From Mastigamoeba balamuthi (taxonomy: Eukaryota > Evosea > Mastigamoebida > Mastigamoebidae), in assembly GCA_902651635.1 (NCBI GenBank), contig CACRSC010000052.1, positions 17,190 through 81,189 of the forward strand: a DNA stretch of 64,000 nucleotides. The letters are read 5' to 3'. Below the pieces are notes generated by a model. That model did no database searches and was not told the DNA's origin. It saw nothing but the letters and a program-made list of their open reading frames with translations. Shown in pieces: positions 54,830 through 64,000 of this stretch (positions within the stretch are counted from its first letter, which is position 1; every line of letters starts with the position of its first letter). Both the position numbers and the translations under genes were made by a program.

Positions 54830-56492
54830 ATGATCGCCCTGCACGCCCTCGCCCTGGCCGTGCTCGGCGCCTGCCCTGCCCTCGCCTACACGCTGCCCCG
54901 GACAGCGTCGCCGCCGGACCCGCGCGTCAGCGTCGACCTGTGGCTCAACTTCGTCAACTCGCTGGACCCCACGCTGCTCTCGGCCTACGTCGACGGGCAG
55001 CTCTTCCTCCGCTGGCACGACGGCCGCCCCTTCGTGCCCCCGGCCTCGGCCTGGGGCAGGTCCGACTGGGTCGAGTTCAGCGACGGGACCAACGGCCTCG
55101 ACGGCGTCTGGACGCCAGCGCCCTACGTGGCCAACGCCGTCGACGCCGTCGTCGACGACGAGAAGCTGCGCTGGTACAACGTCAGCCAGTGCGACTGCGA
55201 GTCCTACAACCCCAAGGCCTCGCCCCCGTGCCTCTGCGGCGACCACCACGACACCTGCGAGTGCAGAGGGTCCGCGCCCCTTTTTATCGGTTCCGCGGAT
55301 AAGTCCGCGGAGTTTCTTTCTGTTCCCCAGCAATTCGTGCGGCTCACGGGTCTGCCCTCCGGTTCTTCTCGGCGCAGGTTTGTTCCGTACAACTGGCAGT
55401 ACGCTGCGCGCATCCGGGGCAACGTGTTCACGCCGCACATGGGGTTCTACGACTTCCCGTTCGACAAGCCCGAGGTGCACATCGAGATCAAGTCGTACGA
55501 GCCCGTGAGCTGGATGGCCAAGCCCATCAAGACGGGCTACTCGAACCTCTACTGGTACCTCCGGTTCCTGCCGCAGACGGGCGACACGAGCTCGACGGCC
55601 CCCGTGGCCTCGGGCATATGGCTGCTGACCGACGTCACGCTGGACCTCGCCAACAGCACCGACGCCCGCGACGGCAGCGTCTCGATTGACGTGGTCGTCT
55701 CGTTCGAGCGCAGCAGCAGCAGGCTGCTCTTCCGCCTCGTGCTGCCCATCACGCTACTGACGGCGGCCAGCTTCGTCGTGTTCTGGGCCGGCAGGGACCT
55801 GGCCACGCGCATGGGCGTCAGCTCGACGCTGATGCTCGCCGTCGTCGCCTTCCTCTTCGTCATCGGCAGCGAGGTCCCCAACGGCGTCATCCCCTACGCC
55901 ACGCGCATGGACAAGTTCATCATCACCTGCTTCATCATCGTCTTCCTCTCCCTCGTCGAGAACGTCCTCGCCAGCGTGCGCCGATGCCGCCCACACGTCA
56001 CTGCCACGATAACAAAACAACTTTCTGGCAGCCAAACAACAAAATAACCGCCGCCTCGGTCCCCAAAACCCGCAGGTGCTCTACTCGCTGAGGGACGAGG
56101 CCAGGGACGAGAGGGAGGCGCTCAGGGAGAAGATGCTGGAGCGCGCCGTGCGCAGGGCCGTCGAGAGGAGCCCCGAGCTGGCCGCCAAAGTCCTCGCCTC
56201 CGAGAGGGCCGCAGGCGGCGGGCTGCGACGCGTGGGCTCGCGCGTCAGCGACGTCGAGGCGCTCCCGGGCGACGGGGACGCGCTGGCCAGGCTGCAGCTC
56301 GAGTGCGGGCGCCAGGCCGAGCTGGCTGCAGCGGCCCTGAGGCCCTGCGGGGGCGCGTCCGAGGGCGCGGGGCGGGTGGCCAGGGCCCTCGCGCTGCTGC
56401 AGCGCCAGACCCTCGCGGACCGCGTCGACATGGCCTCGAGGGTCCTCTTCCCCGCGGCCCTTGCAGCAGCGCTCATCTGGTTCTTCGCATGA
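54830..56492 (+). CDS. Pentameric ligand-gated ion channel (GLIC-like)
   Basis: Exons 54830-55269, 55378-55975 and 56076-56492 give 484 residues: signal peptide (ALHALALAVLGACPALA), extracellular beta-sandwich, four membrane helices. In the ligand-binding domain, VSVDLWLNFVNSLD, FLRWHD, GVWTPAPYVANAV, FTPHMGFYDFPFDKP and WLLTDVTLDL follow the prokaryotic pLGIC pattern. M1 is LLFRLVLPITLLTAASFVVFW, with the conserved Pro. M2 is TRMGVSSTLMLAVVAFLFVI, M3 is DKFIITCFIIVFLSLVENVLA, and M4 is the C-terminal VLFPAALAAALIWFFA. M2 starts with Thr-Arg rather than the Glu-rich ring of cation channels, so anion selectivity is possible. Instead of the animal Cys-loop there is a Cys-rich insertion (CDCESYNPKASPPCLC). 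The 130-residue M3-M4 loop is long, like eukaryotic receptors. Ligand unknown. Confidence 0.85.
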
Positions 56493-57962
56493 GCGCCCTT
56501 CCCTGGCGTCGCAGTACTGACGGGAAATGTATGTCGTGAGCCGTGTGACGTAATCAGATATTTTCGCGTAGCTGCCTGCACACCCAACCACACCTCTTTC
56601 TTTGTTCTTTGTGCACCCCCCGATAAGCCCTCACAGCCGCAATCGGGCAACGGCCGATCCGCTCGCGCACGCCAGCACCGGGGGTGCGCACCCCGCCGCC
56701 GTCGCCCGCGCTGCCTCTGCATGCGCTGGTCGTGCGCCCCGCCCCCCGGCCGCCCTTGCCCTGCAAAAATCCCCACAAAACCAAAAAAACCAACACAACA
56801 AACTTACCAGACATTTTCCGGCCCTTGCGCCCCCCGATCTCCTGCGCGGGCCCCGTCGGAGGCCCACCGAGCGCCCCGCTGGCCCCCGTGCGACGCGGGG
56901 CACGCAGGGGTGGCGCTGCAGCGTGGTGTCGACGCAGCCCGCGCGCAGGGAGATTCTGCCCCGGAAGACGGCGGGGCCGAAGCGGTAAGGCGGAAATGCA
57001 TCTGAAAAATGCACAGGCAAAAAACCCAAAAATCCCCCATACCCGCTCACAAATTGCGCGCCGTGACGTCAGACCCCACTCCCTCCCTCCCCTCCCCCCC
57101 GCGGCAGCCTCTGCCATGCCCTCGGGTGCGGCCCCTCCGCGGGTGGCCAGGCGCCCGCGGGGCAGCATGCGTGCTGTGCTGACCACCGCTGACCACCAAT
57201 CGGCGCCGCATTCAATTGCCTCGCCGTCGGTTTTCGACCCGTTTTCCTGTTTTTCCCCCTACGCGCTAACCGCAGGAGGGGGGCATCCCAACCGCCGTGC
57301 CCCCAGTGGTCCAGGGGAGGGGGCGCGTGAGCGGGCACACTTCCCACCGAGGCAGTGCCCCCCCCTGTCACCGGGCCCACGTCATCGTGCAGGAAGAGAG
57401 AGGAGCTGACCCGCACACCAAGTCCCGAAGCAGCAAAAGGTTCACTCGGGGCGCTGCTTGGAGGGGCCCTGTGGTGCCCACCCCCCATTGGGCACCCGGT
57501 GGGGCTGCAGCACCGCCAGAGCGTCGGTCGGGGGCGGGGCCCGCGCGGGCGGCAGGGCCCCGTGGGCGGGGTGGGTCCAGATCGGGCGCAAAAGGGCCGT
57601 GGCGCGCGGGGTTGGTTTTCCCCGCAAGGCCCTCTCGGGCGTTGTGTGCGGCCCACAGGACGAGCACAAAAGTGTACGTACAGTATTTTCCCCCCTAACG
57701 ATATTTTTTACTGTACATTATGTACCACCACCCCCACGCAATCTCGGGCGCGCCGTTTTCGACCCGCGGCGCGGAGGCCGGCGGCGGGCGCGCGGGCCCC
57801 GAGGCGCCGCATCCCGAGGGGAATTGCGCAGATTTTTCTTTACCAGTATTATCATATTTGCATACATTTTTCCTGCCCCTCGAAAGCAGCGCACATCCTG
57901 CAGTGCAGCAGCAGCAGCACCACACCGCGAAAAGGTACGGTACCCGACCCCCAGCAGCGCGC
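56493..57962. other. Long spacer upstream of the EsV-1-7 gene
   Basis: No gene is supportable in about 1.47 kb. It contains A-rich runs near 56765-56810 and 56990-57040, and GTACGTACAGTATTTT with ACTGTACATTATGTAC at about 57672-57725, near-palindromic A/T-rich DNA 240-290 bp before the next start codon. Confidence 0.4.
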
Positions 57963-58817
57963 ATGGCCGAGCCCCGAGACGCGATCGCCCCCGAGAGCGT
58001 GTCCCTGCCCCCGCTGGCTGCGGCAGCGGCGGCGGCGGCAGTGCCGGGCGCGTCCCCTCCGCCGATGCTGTCGGACCCCGTGCCCCCGCCCGGGCTCTCG
58101 GCGCTGTCGCTGGTGCTCACGGACCCCTTCCTGCCCTCGCTCTCGCCTGCCTCGGGGGCGGGGACGCCGACCCGAAAGAAGCGCCGCGTGGCCGACGGTC
58201 CGCTGACGCCGCAGGGCGACGGGATGGCGGCGTCGTCGCTGGCGCCGTCGGCGGCGGCGTCGGGGCGCAGGAAGGTCGCCGACTGGCGGGGCAAGAGCGG
58301 CTGCTGCGCAGAGCCGGGCTGCGCACGCAAGGCGAGCTACGGGCTCAAGGGGGGCCGCGCCGAGTTCTGCGCGACGCACAAGCGCGAGGGCCACTGCAAC
58401 GTGTTCTCGCGCGTCTGCCGCGAGCCCACGTGCTGCAAGCAGGCGTCGTTCGGGGACCCGGGCGGAGAGATCGAGTGGTGCGCAAAGCACAAGAAGGAGA
58501 ACCAGGTGGACCTGCGCCACCGCAAGTGCCTGGGCACCGAAGACGTCAAGTGCAGCAAGATGCCGTCGTATGGCGAGCCCGACGGCCCCGCGCTCTACTG
58601 CGTCGAGCACAAGATGCCCTGGCACGAGTACAAGTTCGCCTCACGCAAGGCCTCCAAGAGAGCCCGCGACCCCGAGCAGCTGATGGCGCAGGCGCCCCTG
58701 CAGCTGCTGCCCCCGGGCGCAGCGCCACGTGGCGCAGCGCAGTTGCAGCCGCCGTCCTCGACCCCAGACCCGGGCTCTGACAGCGCCACGACCTCTGGCG
58801 ACGACGACTGGCAGTGA
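57963..58817 (+). CDS. EsV-1-7 cysteine-motif protein, probably nuclear
   Basis: An intronless 284-residue protein. Residues about 105-205 hold three EsV-1-7 repeats, each with Cys-x4-Cys, then Ala-Ser-Tyr/Phe-Gly and Cys-x2-His: CAEPGCARKASYG...FCATH, CREPTCCKQASFG...WCAKH, and the variant CLGTEDVKCSKMPSYG...YCVEH. This motif is known from the brown-algal virus EsV-1, the brown-algal developmental regulator IMMEDIATE UPRIGHT and other algal and viral proteins. The Cys/His set probably binds zinc. A basic TRKKRR before the repeats is a likely nuclear signal, and flanking regions are Ala/Pro/Ser-rich and disordered. The start at 57963 is the first ATG after the A/T-rich upstream region; the frame is open to 57720, so a longer form is possible. 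Confidence 0.8.
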   Translation: MAEPRDAIAPESVSLPPLAAAAAAAAVPGASPPPMLSDPVPPPGLSALSLVLTDPFLPSLSPASGAGTPTRKKRRVADGPLTPQGDGMAASSLAPSAAASGRRKVADWRGKSGCCAEPGCARKASYGLKGGRAEFCATHKREGHCNVFSRVCREPTCCKQASFGDPGGEIEWCAKHKKENQVDLRHRKCLGTEDVKCSKMPSYGEPDGPALYCVEHKMPWHEYKFASRKASKRARDPEQLMAQAPLQLLPPGAAPRGAAQLQPPSSTPDPGSDSATTSGDDDWQ

Positions 58818-60101
58818 CTGTCCCGCCATACACACCCGCATTACCGCATCCCCCACCCCTCCCTCTCCCCCTTTCCTCGCTCTCCCCCCCAACAGCGCAC
58901 GCACACATCTCCTCTTTTTAGTACAGCCCCCCTTTTTTTAATGCTTCTCGCTAGAACACGCTCCACTGCCCGCGCAGTGTTCACATGCGACACCTGGTCA
59001 CGCTGTGCGCCTCCCCCGAGGACGCTCCTGGGCATGGGCAAGCGCCGCGGTGCGCGGGGTGGATTTCTCTGCGTTTCTCTCGCGCCCCTGACATGTTTTA
59101 AATTCCTGTGCATCTTTTTCTCAGCTGTTTTTTCTCGTGCTTTCGGTTTTTCATACTGATCGCCCGCCAACGAGCGCGTCTGCGCCTGCTCGGATGCGAG
59201 CACGCTCCGCCCGAGCCGGAGCGGTGCGTTGGTCCGGAATCGGCGCAACGGTAGCCCCGCTGCCTGCGAAACCGCGGGGGAATCCGCGTAGTTTCTCTGC
59301 ATGGCGAGTTCGCCGCGCAGGCGCGAATCGGAACCGCCGACCGCGCCCGCGGACCCCCGGGCGCGCCTCCCACGCCGAGCACTATTAGGCGAACCGCTCC
59401 CGCCTGCAGCGCGGGGAAACGACGCGGAAAAACGCGGCCGCCCCGGAATTGCCGAGACGGAAGGGCAGCGCAACAATTGAAGTTGACCCGTGCGAGATCA
59501 GGCCCGCCCTCTCCTCCCCGGCGATTCCGCAGAGGAGCGCTCGCACCAGAGGGCAGGGGCCCCCCGCGCGGAGAAGTACAGGACAGGAAAGCCCCCCCCG
59601 CAGAGTGCCTTGCACACGTGGGTGTGCACATGTGTGCGTCATCACTCATCAGTTGATCATCTGGGGTTCACTTGAACTTCAGTGTCAATGCCGAGGCAAA
59701 ACCTCTCCCACAAAATCCGTCCCAGCGGTGTTCTGCGCCGCCGCGGCCTCCGGGGCGGGTAAGGGTCCGAGCGGGTCAGACGTGATGGGGGATCGCGTGG
59801 GGCTGCTGGATCCAGTAAAGGCGGGCAGAGAAGGTGGGGACAATTTTGAATTGAGAAAAACTGCTAGTTAAGGAAACCAGCGCCTCCCGGCCGCTTCTCG
59901 CGCGTCGCCAGGGTCCTCGCGCCCCTCGCCCTGCACATTCTCGACCCGCGCGGAGCACCGAAATGCACTGAATTCCAGAGAAGAAGCACACAAGCAAAAC
60001 GAAACCGGACGAGATTCGCAAGGGGGGCGCGATCCCAGAGGACAAAAATAACAACAGGGCAGCAAACGACACAAACGGCCCTAACGTGCCCTCCCCGCAC
60101 A
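58818..60101. other. Spacer upstream of the Cys-rich receptor-like gene
   Basis: About 1.28 kb without a supportable gene. Pyrimidine-rich DNA near 58840-58940 follows the EsV-1-7 stop and probably contains its 3' end. Confidence 0.4.
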
Positions 60102-63100
60102 ATGCACCGTGCCACCGACCCCGCACCCCTGCCAGTCCTCGCGGCCCTGGCCCTTGCGCTGCTCTCCGTGTTGCCGTCGTTGGCCCTCGGAGCCGCTGCG
60201 ACAACGGCGACGGAGACGACGACGACGGCCACGGGCGACAGCAGCAGCAGCAGCAGCGACGCCAGCGGCGGCTCGGGGCGGTTCCTCGAGGTCTACGACT
60301 CGCCCCCGTACCGCCACACGTTCTTCACGCAGCGCTGGACGACGGGCATGTGCCCCATCTCCGGTGCGTCCCCCCCGTCGCTGCCTCCGTTTTCCCTTTT
60401 CTTCTTCCCAACGTCCTCACGCGTATTCCGACGCGTCCCGCCGGTGTTCACCGGTTCTCTCTGGCCCCGCTGGCCCCGCGGGCGGGTGGCTGACGGACCC
60501 GCAGTTTCGCAGATGCCGGACTGGACGGCGCTGCAGCTGTCGACACCGCCGACGTACCCGTGGAGGTACACGCGGATCACGTTCATGTCGGGCCTCGACA
60601 GGACCGACTCGCCGGACCCCGTGACGGCCGTCGGGACCGTCGTCATGAACGACATCGACATCAAGGACTCGGACCAGTCGCTCTCGGTCGGCAGCCGCCT
60701 GGCGACGCACGCGGTCACGTGGCAGTCGTGGCCCGTCAACAAGACCTACAACGAGATCCCCTGGGTCTCCATCGACCTCACCCCCTTCAACATGGGTCCG
60801 CCCCCCCTCTCCGCCGCGGCATTGCATTGGCCCCCGCCCGACTCCAGTTCCCACGAATCTGCTCTCTGGCATTTCTCTGCTTCGGGGGTTTTCCTCGCCC
60901 GTTCTTGACGCATTTGGGAGCATTGCATTTCCAGCGGGCGTATCTGAGCACGCTCTCAATTGACTCTCGGGGGGTGGCGGGTGGGCAGTGGTGATGAAGA
61001 AGGCGGCGTGGGTGGGGGTCTCCTACCGCGGGTGCGCGACGATCGGGCTGGGCTGCAGCTCGCAGAAGACGACGCACGGCAGGCTCGGCTGGGCCCAAGA
61101 CCGCGTCGGCCTGCGCCGCTGGACGGGCGAGACGGGCCAGAGACTCTACTATGACGCCCTTGCCATCCGCATCGAGGGGGAGCCCTACATCGGTCAGCCA
61201 ACTGCCCCCCTCCCCCCCTCCCTCTCTGTCCCCCTTGGCGGCCCTTCTACGCGGGCAACGCACATGCGGCAAGGACCACCTGCCACACGAGGGAGAGCAG
61301 GGAAACTACAGGACAGGGGACCCGCTCCACGGCGCGGGGCTGCTGCCTCCCTCCCCCGCCAAAGCGCTGGAGCTCCTTGTTTTATAATGTGGAGAAGTCG
61401 CAGAGAGTACACAGCTATCGGCAATTGCTGACCTCGGTGGGCCGGTGCGCAGGTCCCCATCTGCTGCCGCAGGGGTGGGCATGCGCGCCCGAGATGTACA
61501 ACGACGGCAGCACGTGCGACTGTGCGTGCGGCGACTGGGACCCCGACTGCGCCCTCGACCCGCACAGCGACCGGTGCCCCGACAACACCTCGTACATCTG
61601 CACGCAGGGGGGCTGGTGCGCGGACCCGGGCTGGAACGACACGTGCGACAGGCGCAACTACTTCAACTTTGACGGCTGCGACTGCGGCTGCGGGGGCTTC
61701 GCGGACCCCGACTGCCTCGACCCCTGGAACACAGTCAACTCGTGGACCTGCCCCGGCTACGTGTCTCCCACCTGCTCCATGCGGCCGCTGCCCTGGAGCC
61801 CTCTCTGCGTCGGTGCGCCCGCTTCCGCAGCGTCGCCGTCGCGGCTCACAAGGCCCCCGCGGCCCGCGCAGACCACTGGCAGTGCGACGCATCGCAGTTC
61901 AACGACGGCAAGATGTGCAACTGCGAGTGCGGATCGGAGGTGCTGGACCCGGACTGCTCCAACCGCAGCCTGCCGTCGACGTGCGACCCGCAGGGCATGG
62001 TCTGCTACAACGGCAAGTGCTCGGTGCCGCGCAACTGGACGTGCGCCCTCGCCGACTACGGCGGCACCAACTGCGAGTGCGGCTGCGGCGCCTGGGACAC
62101 GGGCTGCAGCCTCCGCGACGGCACGAGCACCTGCCGCACGGACCAGTTCTGCTCGCCCGACAACTTCACGTGCATCTTCATCGGCTGCGGCAACGGCTAC
62201 AAGGAGTACAGCGAGCTCGAGGAGTGCGACGGCGGCTTCGCGTGCTTCCACAACTGCACGTGCATGCCCGGGTACGTGCAGATCGGCGGCGAGTACCGCC
62301 GCAACTGGTGCGACCCCATCTGCGGAGACGGTCGGCTCGTGGCACCCGAGGAGTGCGAGAAGGGCAACGCCTTCTGCCTCGCCAACTGCACGTGCATGCC
62401 GGGCCACCGCCGCTACACCAACTCGAGCAACCTGTTCTGCGCCGGCTGCGGCAACTTCTTCCTCGACGACAACGAGTCGTACGCTCCGGCCACATGCTGC
62501 CCTGGCTTTTGTCGTGTTACGGAAACAGGAATAGTCCCCTGGGGGCTTGCAATCGCGTTCCCATTTCGAGGGCAACTGCTGCGGCATCGTGTGCAGTGTT
62601 GCCCAGTGGGAGAGCTCCAGAAACCGCATACCCTCGAGGCTGTGCAGCGTCTCACGCGCATGCCTTCTGCCCACTGCAGGTGTGACGGCGGGCTGGGCTG
62701 CACGTCGTGCAACTGCACAGGCAACTACACGATGACGTCGCCGCCGAGCATACACTGCGTGCCCATCCAGCAGCCCGCCAGCGTCATCGAGATCTCCGGC
62801 TCCACGCAGACCGTCGAGAACACGAGGGTGGCGCTCATCGCGGGCACGAGCGTCGGCGGCGGCGCGGCCGTCCTGCTGGTCGCGGGTGCCCTGCTGGCCG
62901 GGCTGTACATCCGCAAGGTCCGCAAGGGCCCGCGGGCGTTCAACTCGCCGATCGAGCTGGACGTCGGTAGCAGGGCGTCGTTCGTGCCGGCGTCCGAGGA
63001 CGCGCTGACCATCGACCCCACGGCCCCCGTGGCGGCGCCCGAGTACGGCCTCGACAGCATGCCGTCGCCCGTGCCCAACTCGATGGACGTGCCCGTGTTC

Positions 63101-63442
63101 ACGCTCAAGATCGACAGCCAGCACATGCCGTCGCCCGCGATGGACTCGCCGCCGTCGCTCTGCGTGCCGTCGCTCAGCCTCGGCAACGTCGAGATCGAGA
63201 CGGCGCACCCCAGCGACTCGCGCGACGTGCTCTCGGGGTCGTCGCAGGGGGCGCCTGCCCAGGCGCGCCCCAGCATCTTCCCGGCGACGGCGCTCAACGA
63301 CACGGTCGTCGCCACCGACGGCAGCTCGTCCATCTCGCTCTCGTCGACCGACAGGGCCGCGCAGGTCTCCTCGATCCCCTCGTTCTACGGCATCGTCTCC
63401 ATGACCCACGAGTCCGCGGGCCAGGCCACCAAGTCCACCTGA
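60102..63442 (+). CDS. Cys-rich repeat type I membrane protein
   Basis: Six exons (60102-60363, 60505-60795, 60989-61192, 61453-61812, 61872-62475, 62680-63442) join in phase to 827 residues. A signal peptide (VLAALALALLSVLPSLALG) and Ser/Thr-rich stretch lead to a beta-rich domain (WTALQLSTPP...SIDLTPFNM, AAWVGVSYRGCATIGLGC). Then come repeated Cys modules of the form CDCACGDWDPDC, CDCGCGGFADPDC, CNCECGSEVLDPDC, CECGCGAWDTGC, each with a trailing C-x-x-x-x-x-C, followed by EGF/laminin-like C-T-C-M-P-G turns. One membrane helix (GTSVGGGAAVLLVAGALLAGLYIRK) and a cytosolic tail of about 180 residues, rich in Ser/Pro and acidic patches, complete it. The layout suits a cell-surface receptor or adhesion protein. 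I do not recognise the family; similar Cys modules occur in free-living amoebae. Confidence 0.8.
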
Positions 63443-64000
63443 GGGCCTCTCTCCCTCCCCTGCCGGCCCGCGGGCTCTGACCCCGCGGCGGTCCTCTGCT
63501 CGCCCAGCAGAGCAGCAGAGCGGCGGCCCCCTGTACATTTTTATCGCACAAGTACGCACGCACCGGAAACCACAAACCACTGCTCTCTCCTCCGGGATCC
63601 CGCACGCGCGCCCTGCTGCTGCCTCAGCCACTCGAGGCCGGAGTGCAATTGTGGCGTGCAAGGAAGAACTCCACCGGGCCTGAAGATAAAAGAGGGCTGC
63701 GCCGACGCCGGGTAGTCGTGAGGAAGGCTGCAGGCTGGGCTCTGGAGCTGTGCCCTCGAGAGCATCCGGGGATCACCGGGGCAGCCTGCTGCCTGTCGAG
63801 GAGAGGAAATCCGCTCGCCCACACTGCACTGCAGGCTCACTTTGTTTGCCTTTTTGAGGCGTCGAGTGCTGACACGTAGACAAAGCCCTCAGCACATACC
63901 AGCACACCCTCCCAGGGATGGGAGAGGCGGCTCCCAGCACCGCTGCTGTGCGAGACGGCTCGTCGCCTCGCGAGACATGCAGAACGAGGCGAACAACCCA
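63443..64000. other. Right-end stretch without a recognised gene
   Basis: The 3' end of the Cys-rich gene lies here, followed by about 400 bp with no supportable gene. Confidence 0.4.

Noticed and set aside
1-64000. tRNA, rRNA or other structural RNA genes
   Set aside because: I saw no cloverleaf with tRNA A and B box sequences and no rRNA-like conserved stretch, although a covariance-model search was not possible.

Overview
The window is nuclear DNA of a GC-rich, intron-bearing unicellular eukaryote. Genes are separated by a few hundred bases to about 2 kb, and coding exons are strongly G/C at third positions. Introns are mostly 50-150 bp GT-AG, with two probable GC-AG introns, and are A/T-richer than the exons. 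A meiotic HORMA protein, class I cyclic-nucleotide phosphodiesterase, CCDC43, PLAC8, DGAT2 and class II alpha-mannosidase are all eukaryotic. They sit among genes of bacterial type (a GH63-like glucosidase, a fatty-acyl-AMP ligase, a GLIC-like pentameric channel, a beta-helix surface protein). This mix suggests a free-living phagotrophic protist, perhaps amoebozoan; I cannot fix the lineage.

Layout. 0-8 kb is a less GC-rich, repeat-bearing island with a minisatellite, A/T palindromes, an unknown gene, one member of an unknown two-gene family and a piggyBac-like transposon. 8-13 kb holds a tandem lipocalin-like-domain gene converging on a membrane phosphodiesterase. 14-18 kb is a tandem duplication of a TLC-like membrane protein gene with its promoter. 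19-22 kb has the HORMA gene and an unknown gene. 22-29 kb is a head-to-head pair of glycoside hydrolases (GH63-like and GH38). 29-33.2 kb is a Ser-rich acidic protein gene, a scaffold join with a duplicated segment, and the 3' end of a second phosphodiesterase-like gene. 34-36 kb encodes a GPI-type beta-helix surface protein. 36-40.5 kb (minus) holds an OTU protease and a degraded or mis-sequenced EF-hand/NTPase-like gene. 40.5-47 kb is a lipid- and membrane-related run: DGAT2, PLAC8, CCDC43 and a tail-anchored FAAL. 48-53 kb has a nine-exon zinc-ribbon protein and the second member of the unknown family. 53-56.5 kb is a head-to-head MYND protein and pentameric ligand-gated channel. 57-64 kb has an EsV-1-7 cysteine-motif protein and an 827-residue Cys-rich type I membrane protein.

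How the genes relate. Four head-to-head gene pairs share short intergenic regions that all carry copies of an A/T octamer (ATATCTCG or its reverse), which may be a common promoter element. The paired hydrolases would both act on glycans. DGAT2 and FAAL, 3 kb apart, both act on fatty acyl chains, but nothing in the sequence proves a shared pathway. Exon models with coordinates were checked for phase by hand; where frames could not be joined, this is stated.
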